From Roseovarius marisflavi (lineage in GTDB: Bacteria > Pseudomonadota > Alphaproteobacteria > Rhodobacterales > Rhodobacteraceae), in NCBI RefSeq assembly GCF_900142625.1, contig NZ_FRBN01000010.1:62001-126000 (forward strand): a stretch of 64,000 nt of DNA, in the 5' to 3' direction. The translations under genes and the position numbers were made by a program. Below are positions 44,769 through 55,001 of the stretch, piece after piece (position 1 is the first letter of the stretch; each line of letters starts with the position of its first letter). Under the pieces are notes generated by a model. It saw nothing but the letters and a program-made list of their open reading frames with translations, had not been told where the DNA came from and did not search any database.

Positions 44769-44773
44769 GCAGT

Positions 44774-46018
44774 ATGATATCGAAATTCCGCCGAACCCTC
44801 ACCGCCCTGGCCATACCCGCTCTTCTTGTTGTGACCGGGGGGCTTGGGATGGCGCCCGCACAGGCGCAAAACCTGTTCGAGCCGATGATCCATGTCAACG
44901 ATCAGGCGATCACGCGCTATGAGCTGCAACAGCGCGCCCGCATGATGACACTGTTTCGGGCGCCGGGCGATCCGGCAAAACTGGCGCGCGAGCAGCTGAT
45001 TGAGGAAAGCATAAAGCTTGATGCGGCGCGCGCCAATGGCGTGGTTATTGATGATGAGACGATCAATGGCGGCATGGCCGAGTTCGCCAGTCGTGCCAAT
45101 ATGGAGGCTGAGCAATTTGTCCGCGCGCTTGAAGGCGCCGGGGTGTCTGAATCCTCGTTCCGGGCCTTTGTGCGCGCCGGGGTCACCTGGCGTGAATTGA
45201 CGCGCGCCCGATTTGCAAATCGCGTGTCGGTGAGCGAAGACGACATCGAGCGCGCCACGCTGGCGCTGACTGGCGGGTCGAGCGTGCGGGTGCTGTTGTC
45301 AGAGATCATCCTGCCGGTGCCCAACCCGGCAGAGGCCGAAAGCGTGCAGGCGCTTGCCGGGAGCATCGCCCAGTCGGAGGGCGAGGCGGCCTTTGCCGCT
45401 CAGGCGCGCCGTCATTCTGCCTCTGCCAGTGCCGGGCGCGGCGGGCGCATGGACTGGGTCGAGCTTTCCGCCCTGCCGCAGGGGCTTCGGCAGGTGATCC
45501 TTGGTCTTGCGCCCGGTGATGTGTCTGATCCTTTGCCGATTGAGGGGGCGGTCGCGCTGTTCCTGCTGCGCGATATCGAGGAAACATCTGTCGCCACGCC
45601 GGAGTATTCGGCCATTGAATACGCCGCCTTTTACATTCCCGGTGGGCGCAGCGAACAGGCCCTGGCCCAGGCCGCCCGCGTGCGCGCCGAAGTTGATGTC
45701 TGCGACGATCTTTACGGCGTGGCCCAGGGCCAGCCGCCCGAGGTTCTTGAACGCGGCAGCCGCGCGCCCGATGAAATCCCCGCTGATATCGCCGTGCAAC
45801 TGGCGCAGCTTGATCCCGGCGAAGTCTCGACCAATCTGACGCGGGCCAATGGCCAGACGCTGGTGTTCCTGATGCTCTGCGGGCGCTCGCCGAAACTTGA
45901 CGGGGAACAGCCCTCGGTCGATGACCTCAGCAACTTCATCCGCAGCCGTCGGCTTGAATCCTTCGCGAACAGCTATCTGGAGCAGCTCCGCGCCGAGGCC
46001 CGGATCAGCGAAAAATGA
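44774..46018 (+). CDS. surA: Periplasmic chaperone / peptidyl-prolyl isomerase SurA
   Basis: Chaperone for outer-membrane proteins, 414 residues. Signal peptide ends near GMAPAQA-Q; SurA N-terminal helical domain (INDQ-like VNDQAITRYELQQRARMM), then one clear parvulin-type domain (HSASASAGRGGRMDWVELS) and a divergent C-terminal region with Cys residues. The ATG at 44774 (MISKFRR) was chosen over 44756, which would overlap lptD. pdxA overlaps its stop by 4 bp. Confidence 0.92.
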   Translation: MISKFRRTLTALAIPALLVVTGGLGMAPAQAQNLFEPMIHVNDQAITRYELQQRARMMTLFRAPGDPAKLAREQLIEESIKLDAARANGVVIDDETINGGMAEFASRANMEAEQFVRALEGAGVSESSFRAFVRAGVTWRELTRARFANRVSVSEDDIERATLALTGGSSVRVLLSEIILPVPNPAEAESVQALAGSIAQSEGEAAFAAQARRHSASASAGRGGRMDWVELSALPQGLRQVILGLAPGDVSDPLPIEGAVALFLLRDIEETSVATPEYSAIEYAAFYIPGGRSEQALAQAARVRAEVDVCDDLYGVAQGQPPEVLERGSRAPDEIPADIAVQLAQLDPGEVSTNLTRANGQTLVFLMLCGRSPKLDGEQPSVDDLSNFIRSRRLESFANSYLEQLRAEARISEK

Positions 46019-46986
46019 GCCTTGCCGTCGCCCTGAGCTGTGGCGAGCCGGCAGGTGTCGGCCCCGAAATCGCGGCCAAGGCCTGGGGTTTGCTTGGCGG
46101 GGATTTTCCGTTCTTCCTGATTGGCGATCCTGGCCATCCGCCTCAAGGCATGCCGGTCGTCGAGATCTCCGATCCGTCCGAGGCTTGCGCCGTGGCGGAG
46201 AGGGGCCTTCCGGTGCTGCGCCATCACTTTGACGGCGCCCTGACCCCCGGCACGCCCAACCCGGCCCACGCCAAGGGCGTGATCGAGGTGATCGCGCGCG
46301 GGGTTCATCTGGTGCAATCGGGGCAGGCGCTGGCGCTTTGCACGGCGCCGATCCACAAACAGGCGCTTCAGGATGGGGCGGGCTTTGCCTATCCGGGCCA
46401 TACCGAATATCTCGCGGCTTTGGCGGGAGACGCGAAGGTCGTGATGATGCTCGCCTCGGATGTGCTCCGGGTGGTGCCGACCACCATTCATATCCCTCTC
46501 TCGGAAGTGCCCGGCGCCCTGACGCCTGCACTGTTAGAGGAGACGATCCGCATCACCCATGCCGCGCTTATCAGCGACTTTGGCGTCGCGCGCCCGCGTC
46601 TGGCGATTGCCGGGCTCAACCCGCATGCGGGCGAGGGCGGCAAGATGGGGCGTGAAGAGATCACGGTGATCACCCCGGTGCTTGAGCGCCTGCGCGCCCA
46701 AGGCTTCGATCTGCGCGGGCCGATGTCGGCGGATACGATGTTTCACGCCGCCGCGCGTGCGGGCTATGACGCGGCGATTGCGATGTATCACGATCAGGCG
46801 CTGATCCCGATCAAGACGCTGGATTTTGATCGCGGCGTCAATGTCACGCTTGGCCTGCCGTTCGTGCGCACTTCGCCCGATCATGGCACCGCGCTTGATA
46901 TCGCAGGGCAGGGGATCGCCAACCCCACCTCGTTGATCGAGGCCCTTAAAATGGCCCATAGCATGGGGGCCGCGCGCCGCAGATGA
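46015..46986 (+). CDS. pdxA: 4-hydroxythreonine-4-phosphate dehydrogenase
   Basis: Makes the C3 precursor of pyridoxal phosphate. 323 residues with the family features [12 protein letters not shown] near the N-terminus, TAPIHKQAL, the metal-binding His in [23 protein letters not shown] and [11 protein letters not shown]. Overlaps surA and rsmA by ATGA on both sides. The surA-pdxA-rsmA order is shared with E. coli. Confidence 0.96.
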   Translation: MSLAVALSCGEPAGVGPEIAAKAWGLLGGDFPFFLIGDPGHPPQGMPVVEISDPSEACAVAERGLPVLRHHFDGALTPGTPNPAHAKGVIEVIARGVHLVQSGQALALCTAPIHKQALQDGAGFAYPGHTEYLAALAGDAKVVMMLASDVLRVVPTTIHIPLSEVPGALTPALLEETIRITHAALISDFGVARPRLAIAGLNPHAGEGGKMGREEITVITPVLERLRAQGFDLRGPMSADTMFHAAARAGYDAAIAMYHDQALIPIKTLDFDRGVNVTLGLPFVRTSPDHGTALDIAGQGIANPTSLIEALKMAHSMGAARRR

Positions 46987-47837
46987 GCAGGATTGACAGC
47001 CTTCCGCCTCTGTCAGAGGTGATTGCCACGCATGGCCTTGCAGCGCGCAAATCGCTGGGGCAGAACTTTATCCTCGATCTCAACCTGACCGCGCGGATTG
47101 CGCGGCTGGCGGGTGACCTTACCGAATGCGATGTGCTTGAAATCGGCCCCGGCCCCGGTGGTCTGACCCGAGGGCTTTTGGCGGAGGGCGCGCGCCGGGT
47201 GCTGGCGATTGAAAAAGATGCGCGCTGTATGCCCGCCTTGCAGGAAATATCCGACGCGATGCCGGGGCGGTTGCAGGTGATCAATGCCGACGCGCTCGAT
47301 CTTGACCCGCTGCAATACCTGACGCCGCCGATCCGGGTGGTGGCCAATCTGCCCTATAATGTCGGTACAGAGCTTTTGATTCGCTGGCTGACGCCGAAAG
47401 ACTGGCCGCCGTTCTGGCAGAGCCTGACCCTGATGTTTCAGCGCGAGGTGGCGGAGCGGATCACCGCCACGCCGGGCAGCAAGGCCTATGGCCGCCTTGC
47501 CCTTTTGTCGCAATGGCGCGCGAGCCCGCGCATCGTGCTTGGCCTGCCGCCCGAGGCCTTTACCCCGCCGCCGAAAGTCTCAAGCGCGGTGGTGCATTTC
47601 GAGGCCCTGCCAGAGCCGCGCTTTCCGGCCGATCCCAAGATCCTTGAATGGGTCGTGGCGCGCGCGTTCAATCAACGCCGCAAGATGCTGCGCGCCGCCC
47701 TCAAGGGCAGTGCGCCCGACCTTGAGGATCGCCTTATCGCGGCGGGGATCAAACCCACCGACCGCGCCGAAACCGTCAGTCTTGAACAATTCTGCGCCCT
47801 TGCGCGGCACATGCCCGGCGGCTCTGAGGCGGGTTAG
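46983..47837 (+). CDS. rsmA: 16S rRNA dimethyladenosine transferase
   Basis: Methylates the two adjacent adenosines near the 3' end of 16S rRNA (KsgA). 284 residues: SAM motif [15 protein letters not shown], catalytic [19 protein letters not shown] and [11 protein letters not shown]. Last gene of the lpt-surA-pdxA-rsmA transcript; a repeat-like hairpin overlaps its stop. Confidence 0.97.
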   Translation: MSRIDSLPPLSEVIATHGLAARKSLGQNFILDLNLTARIARLAGDLTECDVLEIGPGPGGLTRGLLAEGARRVLAIEKDARCMPALQEISDAMPGRLQVINADALDLDPLQYLTPPIRVVANLPYNVGTELLIRWLTPKDWPPFWQSLTLMFQREVAERITATPGSKAYGRLALLSQWRASPRIVLGLPPEAFTPPPKVSSAVVHFEALPEPRFPADPKILEWVVARAFNQRRKMLRAALKGSAPDLEDRLIAAGIKPTDRAETVSLEQFCALARHMPGGSEAG

Positions 47838-47866
47838 AGCGTTTCGAACATGCGACAGAGTCTAAC
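47833..47866. repeat. Hairpin element sharing a core with the 57080 repeats
   Basis: GTTAGA (47833-47838) and TCTAAC (47861-47866) bracket the 14-mer TCGAACATGCGACA (47844-47857), which also occurs twice in the tandem repeat at 57080-57248. It lies between two convergent genes and overlaps both stops. Confidence 0.55.
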
Positions 47867-48452
47867 GCGTCAGAACCAGCGTACCGCCGGTGATCTCGAT
47901 GCTTGAGTAGAGCTGGAGATAGCTCATCCCCAAAAGCGATTGATCCATATCGCCCTCGTTGACCACGGCGCGCACATCCTCGTGTCGCACGCCACCGACC
48001 GCGACCGTGCCAAGGCGCACCGGCGCGGTGCGCACCATGCCATTGGCGGTATAGGCGCGCCCCAGATAGGCCAGTTTGCTCGTATCAATCCCGACTTTTT
48101 CGGCGTCGGCGTGGCTTAGCACCACCTGCGACGCACCGGTATCGACCACAAAGCGCACCGGCTCGCCGTTGATATCCGCGGTCAGGTAATAATGCCCGTC
48201 AGGCGCGCGGGGCAGTTCAATGCGGCCATCCTCGATGGTGGTCTGCATCGGGCGCACCGTCTGGCGGATGTCATCCCAAAGCCCGACAACGGCAATCGCG
48301 CCGAGAAAAATCAGCCCCCAGATCAGCGCCTGCTGCACCAGCTTGCCAAGCGACGCGCGGTTCTGGGCCACGAACCAGAACAGCACCGCCGCCGCGAGGA
48401 TCACGAGGTAGGTCAGCCGTGCGTAATCGAAGGTGTCACCGAAGTTTTCCAT
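47862..48452 (-). CDS. Membrane-anchored retropepsin-like aspartic protease (TIGR02281)
   Basis: 196 residues. Two N-terminal hydrophobic helices (LTYLVILAAAVLFWFV; ALIWGLIFLGAIAVVGLW), then a single clan-AA protease domain with the active-site triad FVVDTGASQVVLS and the later GMSYLQLYSS flap partner. Such proteins act as dimers and face the periplasm. The target is unknown. The ATG at 48452 was chosen because the longer frame would run into marC. Located 37 bp after marC on the same strand. Confidence 0.9.
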   Translation of the reverse strand: MENFGDTFDYARLTYLVILAAAVLFWFVAQNRASLGKLVQQALIWGLIFLGAIAVVGLWDDIRQTVRPMQTTIEDGRIELPRAPDGHYYLTADINGEPVRFVVDTGASQVVLSHADAEKVGIDTSKLAYLGRAYTANGMVRTAPVRLGTVAVGGVRHEDVRAVVNEGDMDQSLLGMSYLQLYSSIEITGGTLVLTR

Positions 48453-48489
48453 CAGGCTGATATAGGGTGGGGCCCGCGGATTTGAAAGA

Positions 48490-49116
48490 TCAACCCGCCA
48501 GTCCAAAGCCGCGCAAGCCATCCAGCACGAATTGCACCGCAAGCGCCGCCAGAAGCATCCCCAAAAGCCTGGTCACCACATTCGTGCCAACCCGGCCAAG
48601 CGCGCGCTCCAAAATGCCGGACATCAGGAACATCAAAAACACCAGAAGGATCACCGAGAGCATGACCCCGATCACCCATGCCAGCCCCTCGAACCCCGGT
48701 TTTTGCCCGGCCAGAAGAATCACCGTGGCGATCGAGCCGGGCCCGGCAATCAGCGGGATGGCGATGGGAAAGATCGAGGGGTCGTCGCTATCGTCTTCTT
48801 CCGCCTCTTCGGCCTGATCCGCGCGCCGCTTGGTGCGTTTTTCAAACAGCATTTCAAGCGCGGTGAGAAACAGCAGAATACCGCCCGCGATCCGAAAGGC
48901 GGGCATGGAAATGCCGATAAACCCAAGCACGGCCTCGCCAAGGGCGGCAAACATCACCAGCAACAGCGCCGACGTGACACAGGCCCGCACCGCAATTGCG
49001 CGGCGTTTTTGCGGGCTCATGCCTTGGGTCAGCGCCACGAAGAGCGGCGTCATGCCAATCGGGTCGATGATCACGAAAAGCGTGACAAAGGCGGTGATCA
49101 GAAAAGCGGTATCCAT
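48490..49116 (-). CDS. MarC-family integral membrane protein
   Basis: 208 residues with six hydrophobic helices and the conserved FVIIDPIGMTPLFVAL near the start and IPLIAGPGSIATVILL in the second half. MarC proteins were once linked to multidrug resistance but their function is not established. A charged loop (KRTKRRADQAEEAEEDDSDD) between helices 3 and 4 is strongly acidic. The start is the ATG at 49116. Confidence 0.9.
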   Translation of the reverse strand: MDTAFLITAFVTLFVIIDPIGMTPLFVALTQGMSPQKRRAIAVRACVTSALLLVMFAALGEAVLGFIGISMPAFRIAGGILLFLTALEMLFEKRTKRRADQAEEAEEDDSDDPSIFPIAIPLIAGPGSIATVILLAGQKPGFEGLAWVIGVMLSVILLVFLMFLMSGILERALGRVGTNVVTRLLGMLLAALAVQFVLDGLRGFGLAG

Positions 49117-49167
49117 CGGGCGACCTTAACGTGATTTGACGCGGGGCGCACCCTGCGGTTTGTCGGC

Positions 49168-51024
49168 TTAACTCTCGGCTGTTTCAAGGCGTTCCAACGC
49201 TTCCATCCAGAGGGTCTCGGCGAGGGTCAGGGCCCGTTCGATCTCGGCAAATTTCTTTTGCCACTCCTTGAGGCCGTGAATGTCGTCATAGATCGTCGGA
49301 TCGGCCAGCTTGGCGGCAACGCGGGTTTTCATTTCTGAAAGCTTTTCAATGCGTTGTTCGCAATTCTTCGCGTCTTTCTTTAACGCGAGAATGGCGTCGC
49401 GCGAGGGCTTTTTCACCTTGGCCGGCTTGGCAGATTCCGCCGTCCTGGCGGCTTTGGCGGGCTTGTCACTGCTCAAGAGCATGGCGCGATAGCTTTCAAG
49501 ATCGCCCTCGTAAGGCGCGACATTGCCGTCTTTCACAAGCCAGAGCCGGTCCGCCACGAGGCTCAGCAGGTGCATGTCGTGGCTCACCAGAATGACCGCG
49601 CCGGTATAGGTGGTCAGCGCCTCGACGAGGGCTTCGCGGGATTCGATATCAAGGTGGTTGGTCGGCTCGTCGAGGATAAGCATATGCGGCGCATCAATCG
49701 TTGCCAGCATCAGCGACAGCCGCGCCTTTTGCCCGCCCGAGAGGCGCCCGACAAGGGTTTCGGCCTGTTCGGCGCCAATGCCGAACCCGCCAAGGCGCGC
49801 GCGCAGCCGTGCCGGGGTCTCGGTCGGGCGCAGACGGCGGATATGGTCAATCGGGGTTTCATCAATGTGAAGCTCGTCGACCTGATGTTGGGCGAAAAAG
49901 CCGACGCGCAGTTTCGAGGCCTTGGTGATCCGCCCCTGCATCAGTTGAAGTCTGTCTGACAAGAGCTTGGAAAGAGTGGATTTTCCTTCGCCGTTGCGAC
50001 CCAGAAGGGCGATCCGGTCATCCTGATCAATGCGCAAGTCAAGGCGCGACAGGACCGGCTTGCCGTCATAGCCGACAACGCCGTTTTCAACCCGGATAAT
50101 GGGCGGCGAAAGTTCCTCGGGTTCGGGGAAGGTGAACCGCTTGAGCGCGGCCTCTTGCGGGGTGGTGATCGGCTTGAGCTTGGCAATCATCTTGAGGCGC
50201 GATTGCGCCTGCACGGCCTTGCTGGCCTTGGCGCGAAAGCGATCGACAAAGCTTTGCAGATGGGCGCGGCGGGCATCCTGTTTGCGCGCCTCGGATTCGG
50301 CCGCCGCAAGACGGGCCGACCGGGTCTCGGCAAAGGTCTCGTAACCGCCCTGATAGAGCGTCAGCTTTTTGTCTTCGAGATGCAGGATTGAGCCAACTGC
50401 GCGGTTCAAAAGCTCGCGATCATGGCTTACGATCAACACCGTATGGGGATAACGCGCCAGATAGCTTTCAAGCCAGAGCGCGCCCTCAAGGTCAAGATAG
50501 TTGGTCGGCTCATCGAGCAGCAACAGATCAGGCTGGGCAAACAGCACCCCGGCAAGCGCCACCCGCATCCGCCAGCCGCCCGAAAAGGCAGAGCAGGGCA
50601 TGCGTTGCTCGGCATCGGTAAATCCGAGCCCCTTGAGGATGTTCGAGGCGCGCCCTTCGGCCGACCAGGCGTCAATATCGGCAAGCCGGGTCTGAATGTC
50701 CGAAATCCGGCCAGCGGCGGTTGCGGTCTCGGATTCTGCAAGCAATTCAGCACGTTCCGTATCGGCCGCCAGAACCGTGTCGATCAGTGAGACCTCGTTT
50801 CCCGGCACCTCCTGAGCGACCCCGCCAATGCGGGCGCGCGACGGCAGGCTGATCTCGCCGCCCTCAAGCGCAAGCTCGCCCCGGATCAGGCGGAAGAGGG
50901 TGGTCTTGCCGGTGCCGTTTCGGCCGACAATGCCCACCTTATGGCCATCAGGAATGGTGACCGAGGCGTGATCAATCAGCGTTCGGCCAGCGACGGAATA
51001 GGAGATATCATTTATGCGCAACAT
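49168..51024 (-). CDS. ABC-F family ATPase (Uup/YheS-like)
   Basis: Soluble protein of 618 residues with two ABC domains and no membrane segments. Domain 1: GRNGTGKTTL, FSGGWRMRVALAG, LLLDEPTNYLD. Linker with charged helices. Domain 2: GRNGEGKSTL, LSGGQKARLSLML, LILDEPTNHLD. C-terminal extension from about 525 is Lys/Ala rich then coiled coil. ABC-F proteins act on the ribosome. The ATG at 51024 (MLRINDISYSV) fits family starts; six extra codons upstream are rejected. It diverges from ndk. Confidence 0.93.
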   Translation of the reverse strand: MLRINDISYSVAGRTLIDHASVTIPDGHKVGIVGRNGTGKTTLFRLIRGELALEGGEISLPSRARIGGVAQEVPGNEVSLIDTVLAADTERAELLAESETATAAGRISDIQTRLADIDAWSAEGRASNILKGLGFTDAEQRMPCSAFSGGWRMRVALAGVLFAQPDLLLLDEPTNYLDLEGALWLESYLARYPHTVLIVSHDRELLNRAVGSILHLEDKKLTLYQGGYETFAETRSARLAAAESEARKQDARRAHLQSFVDRFRAKASKAVQAQSRLKMIAKLKPITTPQEAALKRFTFPEPEELSPPIIRVENGVVGYDGKPVLSRLDLRIDQDDRIALLGRNGEGKSTLSKLLSDRLQLMQGRITKASKLRVGFFAQHQVDELHIDETPIDHIRRLRPTETPARLRARLGGFGIGAEQAETLVGRLSGGQKARLSLMLATIDAPHMLILDEPTNHLDIESREALVEALTTYTGAVILVSHDMHLLSLVADRLWLVKDGNVAPYEGDLESYRAMLLSSDKPAKAARTAESAKPAKVKKPSRDAILALKKDAKNCEQRIEKLSEMKTRVAAKLADPTIYDDIHGLKEWQKKFAEIERALTLAETLWMEALERLETAES

Positions 51025-51159
51025 GGCCCCCGCATGCCGCATGCGCGCGCCCGCGTCAATCGCGGCTTTTCAAGAGGCTGTCCGGGTGGTATTGGGGCCG
51101 CGATCAAAAGCGGTCGGGCAAGGGGCCTGATCGATGATTTTAACTGAAAAGAGGCTGAA

Positions 51160-51582
51160 ATGGCTGTTGAACGCACGCTGAGCATCATCAAACCCGACGC
51201 AACCAAACGCAACCTGACCGGCAAGATCAATGCCAAGTTCGAAGATGCAGGCCTGCGCATCATCGCACAAAAGCGCATCCAGCTGACCCCGGCACAGGCC
51301 GGTGTTTTCTACGAAGTCCACAAAGAGCGCCCGTTCTATGGCGAACTGTGCGATTTCATGGCGTCTGGCCCGGTTGTGGTTCAGGTTCTGGAAGGCGAAG
51401 GCGCAATCGCCAAAAACCGCGAAGTCATGGGCGCAACAAACCCCGCCGATGCGGCCCCCGGCACCGTACGCGCCGATTTTGCCGAGTCGGTTGGCGAAAA
51501 CTCGGTCCACGGCTCTGACGCCGCCGATACCGCCGCTCAGGAGATCGCGTATTTCTTCTCGGGTCTCGAACTGGTCGGCTAA
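51160..51582 (+). CDS. ndk: Nucleoside diphosphate kinase
   Basis: Balances nucleoside triphosphates. 140 residues: [37 protein letters not shown], and the phospho-His in [16 protein letters not shown]. Ribosome site AAAAGAGGCTGAA. Single gene with its own terminator. Confidence 0.97.
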   Translation: MAVERTLSIIKPDATKRNLTGKINAKFEDAGLRIIAQKRIQLTPAQAGVFYEVHKERPFYGELCDFMASGPVVVQVLEGEGAIAKNREVMGATNPADAAPGTVRADFAESVGENSVHGSDAADTAAQEIAYFFSGLELVG

Positions 51583-51606
51583 GACCTGACGCAAGACTTT
51601 AAGTTC

Positions 51607-51639
51607 AAACCGCATCCTATTCATAGGGTGCGGTTTTTT
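51607..51639 (+). terminator. Rho-independent terminator after ndk
   Basis: 11-bp stem AACCGCATCCT / AGGGTGCGGTT with one T-G pair and a 6-nt loop, followed by six T residues. Confidence 0.9.
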
Positions 51640-51654
51640 CATTTTAAACGTTGC

Positions 51655-51771
51655 TCATATGCTGGCGAAATCGTCAAAAACCGGTTTCGGATATTTATGC
51701 GTCAACTCCGGATCGCGGGGTTTTTCTGCTTGGGGTTTCGCCTCTGATTTGGGCGGTTTTGCCTGTGCCAT
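51655..51771 (-). CDS. Small 38-residue protein, unknown
   Basis: Minus-strand frame ATG (51771) to TGA (51655). The product begins MAQAKPPKSEAKPQAEKP and ends HKYPKPVFDDFASI: a Lys/Pro/Glu-rich, probably unfolded first half and an aromatic second half. A strong AGGAG lies 8 nt before the ATG, which makes it more convincing than chance. It is the only gene I see between ndk and the serine-cycle block. It could follow the mtkB transcript. No family recognised. Confidence 0.6.
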   Translation of the reverse strand: MAQAKPPKSEAKPQAEKPRDPELTHKYPKPVFDDFASI

Positions 51772-51908
51772 GGGTCTGCTCCTGGGCTTGCTCTGGTTTT
51801 ATTGGCACGGTCCGGGTGCGCCGGGCCTGCGCATTTTATACCCTTTAGAAGGCCACGATTTCGCAGCGCTGGTGCGGCGCAAATGTGGCAGAATTGCGGC
51901 GGCCCCGT

Positions 51909-51942
51909 TCCCTGCGCGCAACCGGGGGCGGGCGCGCAGGGA
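51909..51942. terminator. Hairpin downstream of mtkB
   Basis: Perfect 11-bp stem TCCCTGCGCGC / GCGCGCAGGGA with a 12-nt loop, 12 bp after the mtkB stop. No T-run on the minus strand, so perhaps an mRNA-end stabiliser rather than a full terminator. Confidence 0.6.
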
Positions 51943-51954
51943 CGATCGCGCCTT

Positions 51955-52836
51955 TCAGGCGACCATTTTTTCGACCACCCCGCCAAAGGAAGAGGGTGTC
52001 GGCACGATGGTCACCCCGGCCTCTGACAGGATCTCGACCTTTTCCTGGGCTGATTCGCCAAAGGCCGACACGATCGCGCCTGCATGCCCCATGCGCCGCC
52101 CCTTGGGCGCCGAAAGACCGGCAACATAGGCGGCGACCGGCTTGTTCATGTGATCGCGGATATAGGCGGCGGCTTCGGCCTCTTGCGGGCCGCCGATTTC
52201 GCCGACCATGACCACGGCGTCGGTGTCGGGATCGTTTTCAAACAGCTCAAGCACATCGCGAAAGCTTGATCCGTTGATCGGATCGCCGCCAATCCCGACC
52301 GAGGTCGACACGCCGATGCCGCGCTCTTTCATCTGGCTGGCGGCCTCATAGCCAAGCGTGCCCGAGCGCCCGACAATCCCGATCCGCCCCGGCAGGTAGA
52401 TCGAGGGCGGCATCAGCCCGGCAAAGGCCTCACCGGGGGTGATGATCCCGGCGCAATTGGGCCCGATCAGGCGCATCCGCTTTTCGGCTTTGTAGCGGCG
52501 CATATAGCGCTTGACCTGAATCATGTCCTGCGCGGGGATGCCATCGGCGATGCAGACACAGGTTTTGATCCCCGCATCGGCGGCCTCCATGATCGAATCG
52601 GCGGCAAAGGGGGGCGGCACGAAACAGATCACAAGATCGGCGCCGGTCTCGGCGACGGCACCCTTGACGGTGTTGAATACCGGAAGACCGTTATGCTTGG
52701 TTCCGCCCTTGCCCGGGGTCACGCCGCCCACCACGTTGGTGCCATGGGCGATCATGTCCTGAGTGTGAAAGCTGCCGATGCGCCCGGTCAGGCCGGTCAC
52801 AAGGACGCGGGTCGATTTATCAATGAGAATGGCCAT
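51955..52836 (-). CDS. mtkB: Malate--CoA ligase, alpha subunit (malate thiokinase)
   Basis: Subunit that binds CoA and carries the phospho-histidine; makes malyl-CoA from malate in the serine cycle. 293 residues: [35 protein letters not shown] [24 protein letters not shown], and the phospho-His in [10 protein letters not shown]. Sequence and length match the methylotroph MtkB better than SucD, and the neighbours mcl and sgaA support that. The ATG at 52836 shares a base with the mtkA stop; 52839 is an alternative ATG. Last gene of the block. Confidence 0.9.
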   Translation of the reverse strand: MAILIDKSTRVLVTGLTGRIGSFHTQDMIAHGTNVVGGVTPGKGGTKHNGLPVFNTVKGAVAETGADLVICFVPPPFAADSIMEAADAGIKTCVCIADGIPAQDMIQVKRYMRRYKAEKRMRLIGPNCAGIITPGEAFAGLMPPSIYLPGRIGIVGRSGTLGYEAASQMKERGIGVSTSVGIGGDPINGSSFRDVLELFENDPDTDAVVMVGEIGGPQEAEAAAYIRDHMNKPVAAYVAGLSAPKGRRMGHAGAIVSAFGESAQEKVEILSEAGVTIVPTPSSFGGVVEKMVA

Positions 52837-54026
52837 CATGCTGCCCCTTTTTGGGCGGGTTTCGTGTCTTTCCAGGCATTTACCACCAGATTTGCGGCAT
52901 CAACGAGGGTCTCTGCGGTGATGATCGGAAGACCGCTTTCCTTGATGATCCTGCGGCCCTGATCGACATTGGTGCCCGACAGGCGCACCACCAGAGGCAT
53001 GCTTAGATCAAGCTCTTTATAGGCGCGCACAACCCCCTCGGCGACCCAGTCGCAGCGGTTGATACCGGCAAAGATATTGACCAGGATCGCCTCGACATTG
53101 CGATCATTCAGCACCGCCTTGAACGACATCAGTACCCGCTCGGGCGAGGCCCCGCCGCCCACGTCAAGAAAGTTGGCAGGCTCGCCACCGGCCATCTTGA
53201 TCATGTCGAGCGTCGCCATCGCAAGCCCGGCGCCGTTGACGATACAGCCGATTTCACCATCAAGCCCGATATAGGCCAGCCCGCGATCCTCGGCGAAGGT
53301 TTCGCGGCTGTCTTCCTGGCTCTTGTCGCGCAGTTCAGAGATTTCCGGGCGGCGGTAAAGCGCGTTGTCGTCAAAAGACATCTTGGCATCAAGCGCCATG
53401 ATCTCACCGCTCTGGGTCACCACGAGCGGGTTGATCTCGACCATATTGGCGTCAAGTTCGGCCATGGCGCGGTAACAGCCGGTGATCGTCTTGACCGCCT
53501 GCGGGATAAGCGCCGGGTCAAGCCCGAGCGAGAATGCGATCTCGCGGGCCTGAAAGGCCTGCATGCCGACGGCCGGATCAACCACCGAGCGGATGATCGA
53601 ATCGGGTTCGTTGGCCGAGATATCCTCGATCTCCATGCCGCCCTGCGCCGAGGCGACGACGACGACGCGTTCCTCTTTGCGGTCCAGAACAAAGCCAAGA
53701 TAGATTTCCTGAGCGATCTTGGTGGCTTCTTCGATGTAAAGGCGGCTCACAAGTTTGCCCTGCGGGCCGGTCTGATGGGTGACAAGCATCCGGCCAAGCA
53801 TCCATTGCGCGGCCTCGCTGATCTCGGATTCATCGGCGCAGATCCGAACGCCGCCTGCCTTGCCGCGCGCGCCGGAATGGATCTGGGCCTTGACCACCCA
53901 TTTGTCACCCGAAAGCTCGCTGGCGCGGTACACTGCCTGTTCGGGGCTATAGGCGATGCCGCCGCGTGGCACGTTGACGCCGAACCGCTTGAGAAGGTCC
54001 TTGGCCTGATATTCGTGAATGTCCAT
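52836..54026 (-). CDS. mtkA: Malate--CoA ligase, beta subunit (malate thiokinase)
   Basis: Nucleotide-binding subunit, 396 residues, ATP-grasp fold. [17 protein letters not shown] start, [67 protein letters not shown] and [18 protein letters not shown]. The MtkA-type differences from SucC ([22 protein letters not shown]) and the adjoining mcl identify it. Start ATG at 54026 after GGGAGGACGG. 15 bp after mcl. Confidence 0.92.
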   Translation of the reverse strand: MDIHEYQAKDLLKRFGVNVPRGGIAYSPEQAVYRASELSGDKWVVKAQIHSGARGKAGGVRICADESEISEAAQWMLGRMLVTHQTGPQGKLVSRLYIEEATKIAQEIYLGFVLDRKEERVVVVASAQGGMEIEDISANEPDSIIRSVVDPAVGMQAFQAREIAFSLGLDPALIPQAVKTITGCYRAMAELDANMVEINPLVVTQSGEIMALDAKMSFDDNALYRRPEISELRDKSQEDSRETFAEDRGLAYIGLDGEIGCIVNGAGLAMATLDMIKMAGGEPANFLDVGGGASPERVLMSFKAVLNDRNVEAILVNIFAGINRCDWVAEGVVRAYKELDLSMPLVVRLSGTNVDQGRRIIKESGLPIITAETLVDAANLVVNAWKDTKPAQKGAA

Positions 54027-54041
54027 GTTCCGTCCTCCCTA

Positions 54042-54980
54042 TCACTGTGCGGCGATGGCATCGGCCACCGTAAGCACGTTGCGGGCCATGCGTTCGCTGG
54101 CGGCGTCGATCATCTTGCCGTCAAGGCTTGCGGCGCCGCGGCCCTCGGCCTCGGCTTTTTTGAGCTCTTCGATGATGCGATGCGCGCGGGTCACCTCGGC
54201 CTCGGGGGGCGAAAACACCTCGTTGGCAAGGGCGATCTGGCTGGGATGGATCGCCCATTTGCCCTCGATCCCAAGGGCGGCGGCGCGCCGCGCCGACAGG
54301 ATATAACCATCGGGATCGTTGAAATCGCCAAACGGCCCGTCAATCGCGCGCAGGCCAAAGGCACGACAGGCTACGGTCATCCGGCTCAGGGCAAAATGCC
54401 ACTGATCGCCGGGATAATCGGGGTTGAGCCCGCCAATCACCACGGTGCGCGCCCGGTTCGAGGCGGCGTAATCGGCGACGCCAAAATGCAGCGCCTCAAG
54501 GCGGCCGGGCGTGGCGGCAATCGCCTCGACATTGGCCATGCCAAGCGCGGTCTCGATCAGCGCCTCAAGCCCGATCTGATGGGAAAAGCCCATGGCCGTC
54601 TCGATCTGGCTGACCATGGTTTCGACTGCGTAGAGATCGCCGGGCACGCCGACCTTGGGCACAAGGATCGTATCAAGGTGCTGCCCGGCCTGTTCGACGA
54701 TCTCGACCACGTCGCGGTACATGTAATGCGTATCAAGGCCGTTGATACGGATCGACATGGTCTTGCCCTTGGCCTTCCAGTCGATATCGTTGAGCGCCTG
54801 AATGATGTTCGAGCGCGCCTGAATCTTGTCGGGCGGCGCGACCGCATCTTCGAGGTCGAGAAAGATGTAATCGACATCCGACTCGGCGGCTTTTTCGATC
54901 ATAGTCGGGTTCGATCCGGGCACGGCCAGCTCTGAACGCTGGAGCCGTTGCTTTTTCAGCGGATGCAGGGTGTAGCTCAT
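54042..54980 (-). CDS. mcl1: L-malyl-CoA lyase (HpcH/HpaI, CitE-like)
   Basis: Splits malyl-CoA into glyoxylate and acetyl-CoA, completing the serine cycle step fed by MtkAB; in Rhodobacter relatives it also handles beta-methylmalyl-CoA in the ethylmalonyl-CoA pathway. 312 residues: RSELAVPGSNPTMIEKA, the metal-binding DLEDAVAP, RINGLDTHY, ALIETALGMANVEAI and HFGVADYAAS. Length fits Mcl1 (about 318). It lies between sgaA (21 bp upstream) and mtkA. Start ATG at 54980 after CCGAAAGGAT. Confidence 0.93.
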   Translation of the reverse strand: MSYTLHPLKKQRLQRSELAVPGSNPTMIEKAAESDVDYIFLDLEDAVAPPDKIQARSNIIQALNDIDWKAKGKTMSIRINGLDTHYMYRDVVEIVEQAGQHLDTILVPKVGVPGDLYAVETMVSQIETAMGFSHQIGLEALIETALGMANVEAIAATPGRLEALHFGVADYAASNRARTVVIGGLNPDYPGDQWHFALSRMTVACRAFGLRAIDGPFGDFNDPDGYILSARRAAALGIEGKWAIHPSQIALANEVFSPPEAEVTRAHRIIEELKKAEAEGRGAASLDGKMIDAASERMARNVLTVADAIAAQ

Positions 54981-55001
54981 GGGATTTGATCCTTTCGGCG
55001 C

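Noticed and set aside
51955..54026. Succinyl-CoA synthetase (sucCD)
   Set aside because: The two subunits have the malate thiokinase-type sequence and lie with mcl and sgaA, not with sdh/suc genes.
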